A stretch of 64,000 nt of DNA from Deltaproteobacteria bacterium (GTDB lineage: Bacteria; Desulfobacterota; Desulfarculia; Adiutricales; Adiutricaceae). Position 1 is the first letter of the stretch, and each line of letters starts with the position of its first letter. Below the pieces are notes generated by a model. It was not told the origin of the DNA. It saw only the letters and a list, made by a program, of their open reading frames with translations, and ran no database searches. Location: positions 1 to 64,000 of the forward strand of contig JAISEL010000037.1 of the NCBI GenBank assembly GCA_031264185.1. The letters are read 5' to 3'. Of the stretch, positions 37,517-46,298 are shown in pieces. The translations under genes were made by a program, and so were the position numbers.

Positions 37517-38485
37517 ATGCCCAGATACAGAACACTCCTGGCCGGAGGAGCCGGTTATTTAGGTCAGATGATAGCTAAAACCCTTCTGGCCACCGGCCGC
37601 CGGGTCACAGTTCTGGACAATTTACTCCATGGGCAGGAACTCAGTCTGACCGGACCTGATTTTTCCTTTATCCAGGGAGATATCCGGGATATAAGTCTCG
37701 TCCGGAGTCTTATGGCAGACCATGAAGAGGCCGTTTTACTGGCTGCCTTAGTGGGCGAGCCGGCCTGCAATCTTTGCCCCCAGGAGGCTTTGGAAATCAA
37801 TTATCTGGCCGCTTTAAACCTGGCCGAAACGGCCCGGGCCACCGGAGTCAAACGTTTTATTTTCGCCTCAACCGATTCCTGTTACGGGGTGAGGGAAAAG
37901 GAAATACTGACCGAACTCTCCCCTCTGTCCCCCATATCACTGTACGCTGATTTAAAAGCCCGGGCCGAGACTGCTATTTTAGCCCGAGGCTTTGAAAAAG
38001 AATTTTCTCCGACTGTTTTAAGGATGGCCACGGTCTACGGTTTAGCTCCCCGGATGCGATTTGACCTGGCCGTCAATCTTCTGGCCCGAGAGGCCACTTT
38101 AAAGGGAAAAGTCAAAATTTTCTCCGGTGAGCAGTGGCGGCCCATGGTCCATGTGGCCGATGCGGCCCGGGCCTTTCAGCTGACTTTGGACGCTCCGCCG
38201 GAATTAGTGGCCGGGCAGATATTTAATGTCGGCTCCGACACCCAAAATATCCAGTTCAAAGCTTTAGGCCGCCTCTTAGCCGAAACCGTGCCAGGCACTG
38301 TCATTGAAACCGTGCCCCAGGTTCCTGATTTAAGGGACTATTTTGTCAGTTTTAGAAAAATACAAAAAATTTTAGACTTTCAGCCAAGCTTTTCTTTGGC
38401 CGACGGTCTTAAAGAAATCAATAAATCTTTAAAAGAGGGCCTGTTTCCCGACCCCTACGCCAAACAGTATGCTAACTGCCGGTAA
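37517..38485 (+). CDS. NAD-dependent epimerase/dehydratase (SDR, nucleotide-sugar type)
   Basis: A 322-residue extended short-chain dehydrogenase. GGAGYLGQMIAKTLL (Rossmann, GxxGxxG) opens the protein; the active-site pattern is altered: the usual Ser/Thr is found in FASTDSCYG and the YxxxK is YADLK. Nucleotide-sugar enzymes normally have these. I start at the ATG 37517, which has GGAG upstream, rather than the TTG at 37481. It would convert a nucleotide sugar, probably as the first enzyme of a five-gene cluster; the aminotransferase gene overlaps its end by 17 bases. Confidence 0.85.
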   Translation: MPRYRTLLAGGAGYLGQMIAKTLLATGRRVTVLDNLLHGQELSLTGPDFSFIQGDIRDISLVRSLMADHEEAVLLAALVGEPACNLCPQEALEINYLAALNLAETARATGVKRFIFASTDSCYGVREKEILTELSPLSPISLYADLKARAETAILARGFEKEFSPTVLRMATVYGLAPRMRFDLAVNLLAREATLKGKVKIFSGEQWRPMVHVADAARAFQLTLDAPPELVAGQIFNVGSDTQNIQFKALGRLLAETVPGTVIETVPQVPDLRDYFVSFRKIQKILDFQPSFSLADGLKEINKSLKEGLFPDPYAKQYANCR

Positions 38486-39749
38486 AAAAAATATCCCCCT
38501 GACACCTTTGCCCAGGTTCCTGCCCTTTGCCCCGCCTCTGATGGGCCAGAGGGAACTTAAAGAAATTGCCGGAACCTTAAAGTCCGGCTGGCTGACAACC
38601 GGCCCGAAAGCCGAAAGATTTGAAGCGGCCATGGCCGAATATCTGGGCGCCCCATCGTCTTTAGCCGTGTCTTCCTGTACCGCAGCTCTCCACCTGGCCT
38701 TACTGGTCTTAAACTTAAAGCCAGGAGAGGGGGTTATAACCACGCCTTTGACTTTCGCCTCCACAGCCCACGCCATAATTTACTGCGGCGCCCGTCCTTT
38801 TTTAGCCGACATAAGCCCGGACACCGGCAATTTAGATCCCCAAAAGGTCCTGGAGTTTATAGAAAACGAGTGTGTTACCGGCCCCGACGGCCGGCCTGTT
38901 CACCGGGCTTCCAAAGTAAAAATTACGACCCTGCTGCCGATCCACTACGGCGGACACCCGGCTGATCTGCCGGCTTTCTGGTCCCTGGCCCGAGAGTATC
39001 AGCTTAATATTCTGGAAGACGCAGCTCACGCCACAGGCACATTTTTAGGCGACCTCCCTGTAGGACATCCAGACCTGCGCCCGCCCCAGGCCCCGCCCGG
39101 CATGACGGCTTTTTCTTTTTACGCCACTAAAAACCTGGCCACCGGCGAAGGCGGCTTACTGACCGCCTCCAGTCCCCTTTTACTGGACCGGGCCCGGAAA
39201 CTGTCCGCTTACGGTCTGTCCGACGCCCGGCGCATCTGGGGCCGTTACGCTCCCCAGGGCACCTGGGTTTACGACATAGAAGAACTGGGCTATAAATATA
39301 ATTTTACCGACATTCAGGCCTCCTTAGGGCTGGTCCAGTTAAGCCGCTTAAGGGGCATGCTGGAGGCCCGGAGGCTTCGGGCCGACCTTTGGACTAAAAT
39401 TCTGGCCGAATTGGACGATTTGGTTATTCTGCCCAGGGAAAGAAGCGGGGCTAAGCCGTCGTGGCATCTTTATCCTTTAAGAGTTAATACTGAAAGATTA
39501 AAAATAAGCCGGGATGAACTGATCGTCAGACTCAGGGAACTTAACATCGGCACCAGTGTTATGTTTATACCTATCCATTATCATTCCTATTATCAAAAAT
39601 CCTTAGGCTACGTGCCCGGCTCTTTTCCCGAAGCGGAGAGCTTTTTCCAAAAGGAAATCAGTCTGCCCGTATCGCCGGCCGCTTCCCTCAAGAATATCCG
39701 GTCAGCGGCTAATCTGACTGTCAATTTAATAAAAACCTGGGCCAAATAG
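38469..39749 (+). CDS. DegT/DnrJ/EryC1 PLP-dependent aminotransferase
   Basis: A 426-residue sugar aminotransferase. Recognisable: GWLTTGPKAERFEAAMAEYLG at the N-terminal side, SSCTAALHLALL, the LEDAAHATG aspartate that binds the PLP ring nitrogen, and FSFYATKNLATGEGG with the Schiff-base lysine near residue 221. Enzymes of this class transfer an amino group from glutamate to a keto-sugar nucleotide. It overlaps the epimerase by 17 bases, which suggests the pair makes an amino sugar. A 40-residue insertion (about 130-150) carrying charged residues is unremarkable. Confidence 0.92.
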   Translation: MLTAGKKNIPLTPLPRFLPFAPPLMGQRELKEIAGTLKSGWLTTGPKAERFEAAMAEYLGAPSSLAVSSCTAALHLALLVLNLKPGEGVITTPLTFASTAHAIIYCGARPFLADISPDTGNLDPQKVLEFIENECVTGPDGRPVHRASKVKITTLLPIHYGGHPADLPAFWSLAREYQLNILEDAAHATGTFLGDLPVGHPDLRPPQAPPGMTAFSFYATKNLATGEGGLLTASSPLLLDRARKLSAYGLSDARRIWGRYAPQGTWVYDIEELGYKYNFTDIQASLGLVQLSRLRGMLEARRLRADLWTKILAELDDLVILPRERSGAKPSWHLYPLRVNTERLKISRDELIVRLRELNIGTSVMFIPIHYHSYYQKSLGYVPGSFPEAESFFQKEISLPVSPAASLKNIRSAANLTVNLIKTWAK

Positions 39750-40242
39750 ACTCTCGGAGTCTCAAAACTGACCGTCAGCCACCCCCGGATAAAACAGGGG
39801 GCTTATAGGAGCCCTGGACTGACCAGGGAAGCGGTAACCGCCCTGCTGTATTTTTGCAGGCAGTCCGGCGGCGGGAGGCTCCAAAATCTCCGCCCTCATG
39901 AAGTCTGGGGTTCAAGACCAGCCAATGGCAGGTTTGAGACGGGTCAGGACCTGACGCCTGCGGAAAACATTTCTGCTAGCGGTTCCAAAGGCCCTTCTTT
40001 TTCAACCCGTAACGGCATTTTTAAGGGTTCGTATGCGGCTTTAAGGCTTGTTCAGCGCCAAAATCCTTCCGGCCCGCGTTCTAATTTTAATAAGCCGGTC
40101 AGTGTTATCCGTAACCCATAAGTATGACCGCCTGATTCAGGGAGCGGACGGATACGGATATTTCGTTTCTAACTTTAACTAAACTTCAGGAGGCGGCGTC
40201 CCCAACGGCCTTTCAGCCGGGCAGGCAGCGCCGAAGATTCGG
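39750..40242. other. Intergenic within the biosynthetic cluster
   Basis: No open frame and no recognised element. GC content is coding-like, so a lost gene is possible. The following methyltransferase start has only a weak ribosome site. Confidence 0.35.
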
Positions 40243-40974
40243 ATGACCAAAAGCCATCTGTCCAATGACTATGAAAAATATTTTATCGTAAACGGGGTTC
40301 ACATAGGCGAATACGAGGCCATGTACCGCAACTGCCGGGATCCCTGGCGGATTGAAGAAACAGGCGTCCGTCTGGATATGAAGGCCGCCGTTATCCTCCT
40401 GGATTACTGCCAGGGACCTTTGAATAAAGCCCTGGACGCCGGAGCCGGCAACGGCCTTTTTACCGAACAGATTGTCCGGCACCTGTGGGAAAAAAACCAT
40501 AAATGTGCGGTCACGGTCAGCGATATCTCGACTACTGCCTTAACTTTAGCCGCCAACCGGCTGTCCGGTCCAGGAAGTCACGGCCGGCCCGATCCCATAG
40601 GTGAACCGGTGCCGCCCTCCCGGGGCACGAGACTTGATTATGTAGCCTTTGATTTAAGGTGGGCTAACTCCGATCTGTGTCCCTGGCCGCCGGATAATTT
40701 TGATTTAATTATCCTGTCGCAGGTTGTATGGGGTTTACTGGAAAATTTAGGACAGTGCCTGGAGGGACTGGCCCGCTTAACCCGGCCGGGCGGCTACCTT
40801 CTTATTTCCCAGCATTTTTTTAAACCCGGTCAGCAGGAATATGGTCTGGGTCTGGTGGAGAACCCCGATGATCTGTCTTTATTTGTCCGTCAGGCCGGCT
40901 ATCAGCTCATCCACAGCCTGGAGACCGACCGGGACTTCAATCACCACTGGGCCGGCCTGTGGCAGTGGAACTGA
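40243..40974 (+). CDS. Class I SAM-dependent methyltransferase
   Basis: A 243-residue methyltransferase with motif I LDAGAGNGLFTEQI (about 63-76), an acidic end of strand 2 (VSDIS), and motif IV-like FDLIILSQVVWGLLEN. It resembles the UbiE/type-11 group. It overlaps the next methyltransferase gene by 16 bases, so the two are coupled. The substrate is unknown; the neighbouring sugar enzymes suggest a carbohydrate or lipid-linked acceptor. Confidence 0.83.
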   Translation: MTKSHLSNDYEKYFIVNGVHIGEYEAMYRNCRDPWRIEETGVRLDMKAAVILLDYCQGPLNKALDAGAGNGLFTEQIVRHLWEKNHKCAVTVSDISTTALTLAANRLSGPGSHGRPDPIGEPVPPSRGTRLDYVAFDLRWANSDLCPWPPDNFDLIILSQVVWGLLENLGQCLEGLARLTRPGGYLLISQHFFKPGQQEYGLGLVENPDDLSLFVRQAGYQLIHSLETDRDFNHHWAGLWQWN

Positions 40975-41909
40975 CCCATACTCCCGTCTGCCGTCTCTGC
41001 GGGCAGGGCCCTTTGGAGCCCCGCCTGGTTTTTCGCGCCCCGACTTATTCTTTATCCGGGGATTTTTATCTGGTGGCCTGCTCTAAGTGCGGAACCTGGC
41101 AGATTAATCCCCATCCGGGCCAGAAACTGTGTCAGGCTTATTTCTCCCGGCCGGAACTGTGGGCCGAAGGCTTGGATCCTGACAATAACCCGGTCTCACC
41201 GGTTAAAAGAGCTGAGGAAAGACTTAAAGAATATATTATCTATGCCAGGGCTGTGAATCATTTTTTACCAAAAGGCGGTCTGGTCATGGATATAGGGGCC
41301 GGAACCGGCTTAATGCTGTCTTTAATCCCCGATTCTTTTTCCAGACTGGCCATTGAACCTAATCAGGAGGCAGCCGAGGTAGCCAGAAGCCGGGGGCTGG
41401 AAGTTGTCAGAGAGTGGGCCGAAAATTTAAATTTTTCTCATAAACCCCTGTCTGGCCTTATTTTTAACCAGGCCTTAGACCATCTGCCCAGACCGGATAT
41501 AATATTAAACCGTACTTTAAACCGCCTCACTCCCGGGGGTCTTATTTTAATTACCGGACTTATTAATCCCTTATCTCTGCCTGCCCGGCTCTACGGCCAG
41601 GGACACCGCCTGTGGAATCCTTTCCATCAGATATATCCGCCTCTTTCGGCTGTTCAAAGCGTTCTGGCGGCCTACGGTCTGGAGACTGTCGGGGTCTGGC
41701 GGCCTTATTTCAATACGCCTTACGGAAACACCGTAAAACTTATAGCTGATTTTTTTAAGCTTATGGGGGCCCTGTTCATCCGGCCCAAAGGAGCCGTATC
41801 TCCGCCCTGGCCGGGCAGTACCTATTCTCTTCTGGCCCGGAAAAAAGTTCTCTTTAAACCTCTGTCCGCCCGCTCTCCCCAGGCCGCGCCCATAGGCTCC
41901 GCCTATTAA
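40959..41909 (+). CDS. SAM methyltransferase with N-terminal zinc-binding motif
   Basis: A 316-residue protein. CRLCG (residues 10-14) and CSKCG (about 42-46) form an N-terminal zinc ribbon, as in C-methyltransferases that act on nucleotide sugars and in related polyketide or saccharide enzymes. The SAM-binding motif MDIGAGTGLMLSLI (about 109-122) and the post-motif LIFNQALDHLPRPD follow. The combination is common in surface-polysaccharide clusters. It overlaps the previous gene and is 27 bases before the asparagine-synthetase-like gene. Confidence 0.8.
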   Translation: MAVELTHTPVCRLCGQGPLEPRLVFRAPTYSLSGDFYLVACSKCGTWQINPHPGQKLCQAYFSRPELWAEGLDPDNNPVSPVKRAEERLKEYIIYARAVNHFLPKGGLVMDIGAGTGLMLSLIPDSFSRLAIEPNQEAAEVARSRGLEVVREWAENLNFSHKPLSGLIFNQALDHLPRPDIILNRTLNRLTPGGLILITGLINPLSLPARLYGQGHRLWNPFHQIYPPLSAVQSVLAAYGLETVGVWRPYFNTPYGNTVKLIADFFKLMGALFIRPKGAVSPPWPGSTYSLLARKKVLFKPLSARSPQAAPIGSAY

Positions 41910-41936
41910 GCAGTACATTAACCCAGAGGAAACTCA

Positions 41937-43631
41937 ATGTCTTTAGCCATTCACAACCGGGCCGGAATATACAGGCCCGGCCAGGGCCCAGAAATATTTT
42001 TAGCCCACGGCCGCGTTTTTACCCCGACTGACGACAGCTGCCATGATCTCTTTCGCCGCCTGGCCAGTGATCCTCAAATCCTAAACGATTTGGAATCCGA
42101 TTTAAGTCTGGCCTTCTACCGCCCCGAGGACGACAGCCTGATCCTGATCCGGGACGCCTGCGGGGCCACACCTCTCTTTTTGGCCAAAACTCCTGAGGGA
42201 GACTGGGGCCTGGCTTTTACTCTGGCCGATCTTTTTAATTTACTGGGCCGGGTGCCGGACATAAACGAAGAAACTTTCTATGATTTTCTGGCCACCCATT
42301 ACCGGTATATCTTCCGAGAGCCCCAAAGAACATTTCACCGGGGGGTTATCCAGATTCCGGCCGGACATTACGCGGTCATAAACCGTCACGGACTTTCAGT
42401 TAAACCCTGGCTGAAACTGACTTTTGACCCCGAGGCCTCGAAAATGGATATCTCTGAGGCCGGACAGAAATATTTAACCCTGCTCAAAGAAAATGTCCGA
42501 TGGCGCTTACAAGCCCTGTCGCCGGAGAATCTGGCTTTCAGTATATCTTCGGGCATGGACAGCAGCACCGTGGCCTCCCTGGCCGCCAGCATCATAGGGC
42601 CCGTTGAGACCTGGTTTATGGCTTATAAAGATCAGGCCCACAGTCCTTACGACGAAACGAAGGGGGTCAAGGCTCTAATCCAGGATAAAGGCTGGACCTT
42701 AAACCGCCTGTCCCTGTCTTCCCCTGATTTATTAAAAGAAACTTCTTCTCTTTTGGCCAAAACCCGGGCCCCCATAATTACGGTCACCTGGCTGGCCCAT
42801 TATGTCCTGGCCAAAGCCGCCGCCCAGACCGGCTATAAGTTCCTTTTCTCCGGTTTAGGCGGCGATGAGTCTCTGGCCGGGGAGTTTGAGCACTTTTTTC
42901 TTTTCTTTGCTGATCTTAAAAGCCGGGGGCAGACCGATCTTCTGAATGAAGAAACCAGGGCCTGGATTAAACTTCACGATCACCGTGTTTTTAAAAAAAG
43001 CCCCCAGGTCCGGGACGACTGGTTTGACCGCAACCTGGACTTTAAGTCCGGTGAAATAAAAGTTGACCAGATCCGCTATCAGGCTTACCGGAGGTTCTTT
43101 GAGCCCGGATGGGTGGAAGCTCTGGAAAAGAGAATCCCCCCGCCGCCCATGCCCAGACCGTATCCCTATTTTCTGTCCAACCGCCTGTATCAGGAGATGA
43201 ATTACGAAACGTCTCCGCCCACTTTGTGGAGTGAGACTTTAAGCTCACAGGCCGGGGGTATTAAAGGCATCTTTCCTATGGCCAGTCCCCGCCTTTTCCG
43301 GCTGGCTTTGAGTCTGCCCGGCACGTTTAAGTACCGAAACGGTGTCACTAAAATGTTCCTGAGGCTGGCTACCCGGGATCTATTGCCAGACTCTACCCGT
43401 CTTAATCCGGTCAAAACCGGTTTTAACGCCCCTTTAGATCTCTGGCTGCAGGACTACCGTCTGGCCAAAGAGGTCCTCGATCTTTTAACGGACGGTCCTT
43501 TATGCCGTCTGGGCTGGCTTAAAAAAGGCGCTCCGGAAGAACTGGTGACAGCCCACTTAAAAGGTGAGGCCAATTATATGATGCTCCTGTGGCCTTTAAT
43601 TGTGACCAGTCTTTTTTTGGAGGGCAAATAA
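41937..43631 (+). CDS. Asparagine-synthetase-like enzyme without the Cys2 nucleophile
   Basis: A 564-residue protein with a class-II glutamine-amidotransferase-like N-terminal domain and an Asn-synthetase C-terminal domain. The PP-loop ISSGMDSSTVAS (near residue 203) binds ATP, and FSGLGGDESLAG supports the synthetase fold. AsnB normally starts MCGI, where Cys2 releases ammonia from glutamine; this chain begins MSLAIHN with no cysteine near, although AGGAA at proper spacing fixes the start. Such Cys-less members include beta-lactam synthetase, carbapenam synthetase and lasso-peptide cyclases, which form amide bonds without glutamine. It may amidate or cyclise a product of the cluster. Confidence 0.83.
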   Translation: MSLAIHNRAGIYRPGQGPEIFLAHGRVFTPTDDSCHDLFRRLASDPQILNDLESDLSLAFYRPEDDSLILIRDACGATPLFLAKTPEGDWGLAFTLADLFNLLGRVPDINEETFYDFLATHYRYIFREPQRTFHRGVIQIPAGHYAVINRHGLSVKPWLKLTFDPEASKMDISEAGQKYLTLLKENVRWRLQALSPENLAFSISSGMDSSTVASLAASIIGPVETWFMAYKDQAHSPYDETKGVKALIQDKGWTLNRLSLSSPDLLKETSSLLAKTRAPIITVTWLAHYVLAKAAAQTGYKFLFSGLGGDESLAGEFEHFFLFFADLKSRGQTDLLNEETRAWIKLHDHRVFKKSPQVRDDWFDRNLDFKSGEIKVDQIRYQAYRRFFEPGWVEALEKRIPPPPMPRPYPYFLSNRLYQEMNYETSPPTLWSETLSSQAGGIKGIFPMASPRLFRLALSLPGTFKYRNGVTKMFLRLATRDLLPDSTRLNPVKTGFNAPLDLWLQDYRLAKEVLDLLTDGPLCRLGWLKKGAPEELVTAHLKGEANYMMLLWPLIVTSLFLEGK

Positions 43632-43781
43632 TATTTTTTGCGTCTCAAATTAACAGGTAACTGACCTAAACTAACAATTTTTTGACTTAAAAACAGTAAA
43701 ACCATACCAGGACCTGTGCCCGGAAACCGCTGCCTGCGGCCTTTTGGTCAAGCAAACCTTCGGCCTTCATTCTTATAGCTA

Positions 43782-43810
43782 TTGAAACTTAATTTCATTT
43801 ACAATATAAT
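43782..43810 (+). promoter_or_regulatory. Sigma-70-like promoter of the sensor gene
   Basis: TTGAAA, 17-base spacer, TATAAT, 75 bases upstream of the next gene. It is the clearest promoter in the window. Confidence 0.65.
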
Positions 43811-43885
43811 GGTCTAAAACCATGGCCTTAAGGCCAAAGGTCTGACCGTGATTTTAGTTCTATACCTTAAATACGAGTCCGGATT

Positions 43886-45229
43886 TTGAAGAGCAGTACT
43901 GTCATCTTTGGCCGGATATTTCTGTGGGCTTTATTTGCTTCCGCAGGCGCTCTAATCCTGTTTTTTATTCTGATTAACTTACGGGGCGACGCTTTGGACA
44001 AAAGTCTGGCTGAAGCTCACCTGACTTGGACTTTAGCCGATCGGATGTCCGACTTAGGCTGGGAGGCGGCCGAGTCTTTGTTCCGCCTCCCCAGTCTGAC
44101 TCAGGATGCTTTATGGCTGGAAGATGAGGCTGGAGGCACTGTTTTGGGTCTTCCAAACCCATTATTTTCTCTGGCCCAAAGAGTAAAACTGCCGGTTAAA
44201 AACAGTTTCGGGAACCTGACTTTATGGGAAAACGGCCAAAATATCTTAATTAAGGCTAAAGTCAGCCTGGATAATAAAACTTTCTGGCTGCTCCGGCTTC
44301 AAACCGCCACCCAACCCCTTAGTCAGGGGGAAATAATATTTTTCGGGTTCTTTTCTTTTTTAGCCTCAGGGTCGGCTTTCGGCTGTATCCTGGCTAAAAG
44401 AGCCGTCAATCCCATAATTAAAATGTCCAAAGAAATAGTTCCCCTGACCAAAGGGGACCATAACTTAAGGATCAGTCTCCCGTCGGACCCGATCCTGTCA
44501 TCTCTTGGGGCTGATATTAATATACTGGTCCGGACAATCGGCCGTCTGAATGACCAAAATATGTTTTTAAGTCAGGCTCTTTCTTACTGCCGGACCTATC
44601 TGGCTAACGGCCTCCTTATGAGTCATCTGACAGAGACTGCGGCCCAGCCCGGAACTTTGCCCAGGGAGCCCGAAAAACTGGACCGGTTTTTAAGCGACTC
44701 TCTTTTGATCTATAAACTGGATACCCAACCAGAGGCCTTTAAATTAGAGCCCGTCACTCTGTCGGCTCTGACTTTTGAACTTGTCTGCCGCTACCGGGAC
44801 TTAGGACGGGAAAAAGGATGGACCTTAAACTCCCAGGTCGGCTCTGATCTGGTCATCAGGGCCAATTACGAGCTGGCTTACCTTATGGTAGCTGACTTAC
44901 TCGAACTTGCCGCCCTTGGCAGCCCGGAGCCGGTTAACCTTGATTTGAAAAGAAGCCGGGAAAACATCCTCCTGTCCGTGGACTACAGCCACCCTTACCT
45001 TTCCTCCGAAGCCCTGGAAGAACTGTTCAGTCCGGATTTTCACCTGCCGCCCGAACAGGGCGTAAACGGCGAAAAGCCCCCTCTGACTCTGGCTGTTGTC
45101 CGGCGCATAGCCGAGCTGTTTAAAGCCGAAGTCAAAGCTGAAAACGCTCCCAGGCCGGACGGCAACTCTTTGAGGCTCCATTTTCTCTTTCCCGATCTGG
45201 GCCACTTTCCTTATCCGGCTGCTGACTAA
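43886..45229 (+). CDS. Degenerate membrane histidine-kinase-like protein
   Basis: A 447-residue protein with two membrane helices (about 9-29 and 148-170) around a periplasmic domain, then a HAMP-like linker (LAKRAVNPIIKMSKEIVPLTKGD) and a kinase-like C-terminus. The usual SHELRTPL phosphoacceptor is missing: the corresponding helix reads LSQALSYCRTYLANG. The N-box helix NYELAYLMVADLLELA lacks the canonical NLLxNA, and the G-boxes are weak, so autophosphorylation is unlikely. It may be a scaffold, a co-sensor or a decaying kinase. No response regulator is nearby. The TTG start has a poor ribosome site. Confidence 0.6.
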   Translation: MKSSTVIFGRIFLWALFASAGALILFFILINLRGDALDKSLAEAHLTWTLADRMSDLGWEAAESLFRLPSLTQDALWLEDEAGGTVLGLPNPLFSLAQRVKLPVKNSFGNLTLWENGQNILIKAKVSLDNKTFWLLRLQTATQPLSQGEIIFFGFFSFLASGSAFGCILAKRAVNPIIKMSKEIVPLTKGDHNLRISLPSDPILSSLGADINILVRTIGRLNDQNMFLSQALSYCRTYLANGLLMSHLTETAAQPGTLPREPEKLDRFLSDSLLIYKLDTQPEAFKLEPVTLSALTFELVCRYRDLGREKGWTLNSQVGSDLVIRANYELAYLMVADLLELAALGSPEPVNLDLKRSRENILLSVDYSHPYLSSEALEELFSPDFHLPPEQGVNGEKPPLTLAVVRRIAELFKAEVKAENAPRPDGNSLRLHFLFPDLGHFPYPAAD

Positions 45230-45734
45230 AAGCCGTCTGAGGCGAATTAGCCATACAGAGTTTATGCCCAGATCTAAACATAACCGTCCAGGCCCTGTTT
45301 TAACCAGATCTTTAATTACCGGCGCCGCATCCAGCCAAAAATCACCACTTCATAATGGAAATTTGATTGTTTATGTCTTTCTGTCAGGCCATAACTTCGC
45401 ACTTCATGTATTCAAGCCGGGAATCCGTCGGTTCAAGCCATGGCTTGACTGAAGACTGAGCTCCGCTTAAGCAGGTTCATCCGTTTTCACATTCATGAGG
45501 CTGTATGCCTGAGAGTGAAAAGGAATGGTCTCCAAATTCCGAAGTCAGGAATGCTTATTCAGCGGCAATAACAGTCTTTTTCGTATTCAGGACTTTGGTG
45601 TCAAAATTAAGTTTGTTCACTTAAATTTCAGTGCTATAATAAGGAAAATTTGGCTCCTGGTGGCTGCCTGACCTGAACTGTCTTCAGCCTGCCTATCATA
45701 TTTTTACCGGTCTTTAGGTTCCGGGGAGTGGCCA
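45230..45734. other. Intergenic before the ybjQ-like operon
   Basis: No gene seen. The promoter for the next operon is listed separately. Confidence 0.35.
45613..45640 (+). promoter_or_regulatory. Sigma-70-like promoter for the ybjQ-uppP-rfaE2-dnaJ operon
   Basis: TTGTTC, 16-base spacer, TATAAT with an extended TGC before the -10, 95 bases upstream of the first gene. Confidence 0.6.
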
Positions 45735-46295
45735 ATGTCCAAATTCTGCGTCAACTGCGGCATCAATATCAGTCCTTTTACCGGGGCCATGGAACAAAAC
45801 CCGGCCAAACTTGAGCAGCTGAGGAAATGGAATGTCTATGTACCCGAACCTCTCTGTGTCAGCTGTTTCAGTAACTTCCTGACCAAAGCCGAGACCAGAT
45901 ACGGATCTGATTTCGTGTACGAAGAAGATCCTCCCAAGGTTTTTCTGGAAAAACTTTATCAGAAGATCAATAAGATTGAGGTCTTTACCTTTAATCCGTT
46001 TAATGAAGAGGGGGCCTACCGTAACCTGGGCCTGGTCTCAGGTTACGCCACCATAGGGACAAGTTTTCTGACCAGTCTCGTTTCCTCCATTGATGATTTT
46101 TTAGGTGAGGATTCCAAAGTCTACAATGACAAAATGTCCGAAGCCGAGGCGGCCTGCCTTTATAAACTTAAAACCAGGGCCCACGCTTTGGGCGCCACCG
46201 CCGTCATCGCCCTTTCGGTGACCTTCACTGAGCTGACTTTAGGTCATGGTATGCTCATGTTAGGCATGATCGGGACAGCGGTCACGACCCACTGA
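45735..46295 (+). CDS. Zinc-ribbon/YbjQ (DUF74) fusion protein
   Basis: A 186-residue protein. The N-terminal part (CVNCG, then CVSCF at about 40) can form a zinc ribbon; the C-terminal 85 residues (GYATIGTSFLTSLVSSIDDF, then ALGATAVIALSVTF) match the YbjQ/DUF74 heavy-metal-binding-like fold. Stand-alone YbjQ proteins are about 105 residues, so the added ribbon is noteworthy. The role is unknown. It is the first gene of an operon whose other members act on cell-wall and LPS precursors. Confidence 0.7.
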   Translation: MSKFCVNCGINISPFTGAMEQNPAKLEQLRKWNVYVPEPLCVSCFSNFLTKAETRYGSDFVYEEDPPKVFLEKLYQKINKIEVFTFNPFNEEGAYRNLGLVSGYATIGTSFLTSLVSSIDDFLGEDSKVYNDKMSEAEAACLYKLKTRAHALGATAVIALSVTFTELTLGHGMLMLGMIGTAVTTH

Positions 46296-46298
46296 GCC

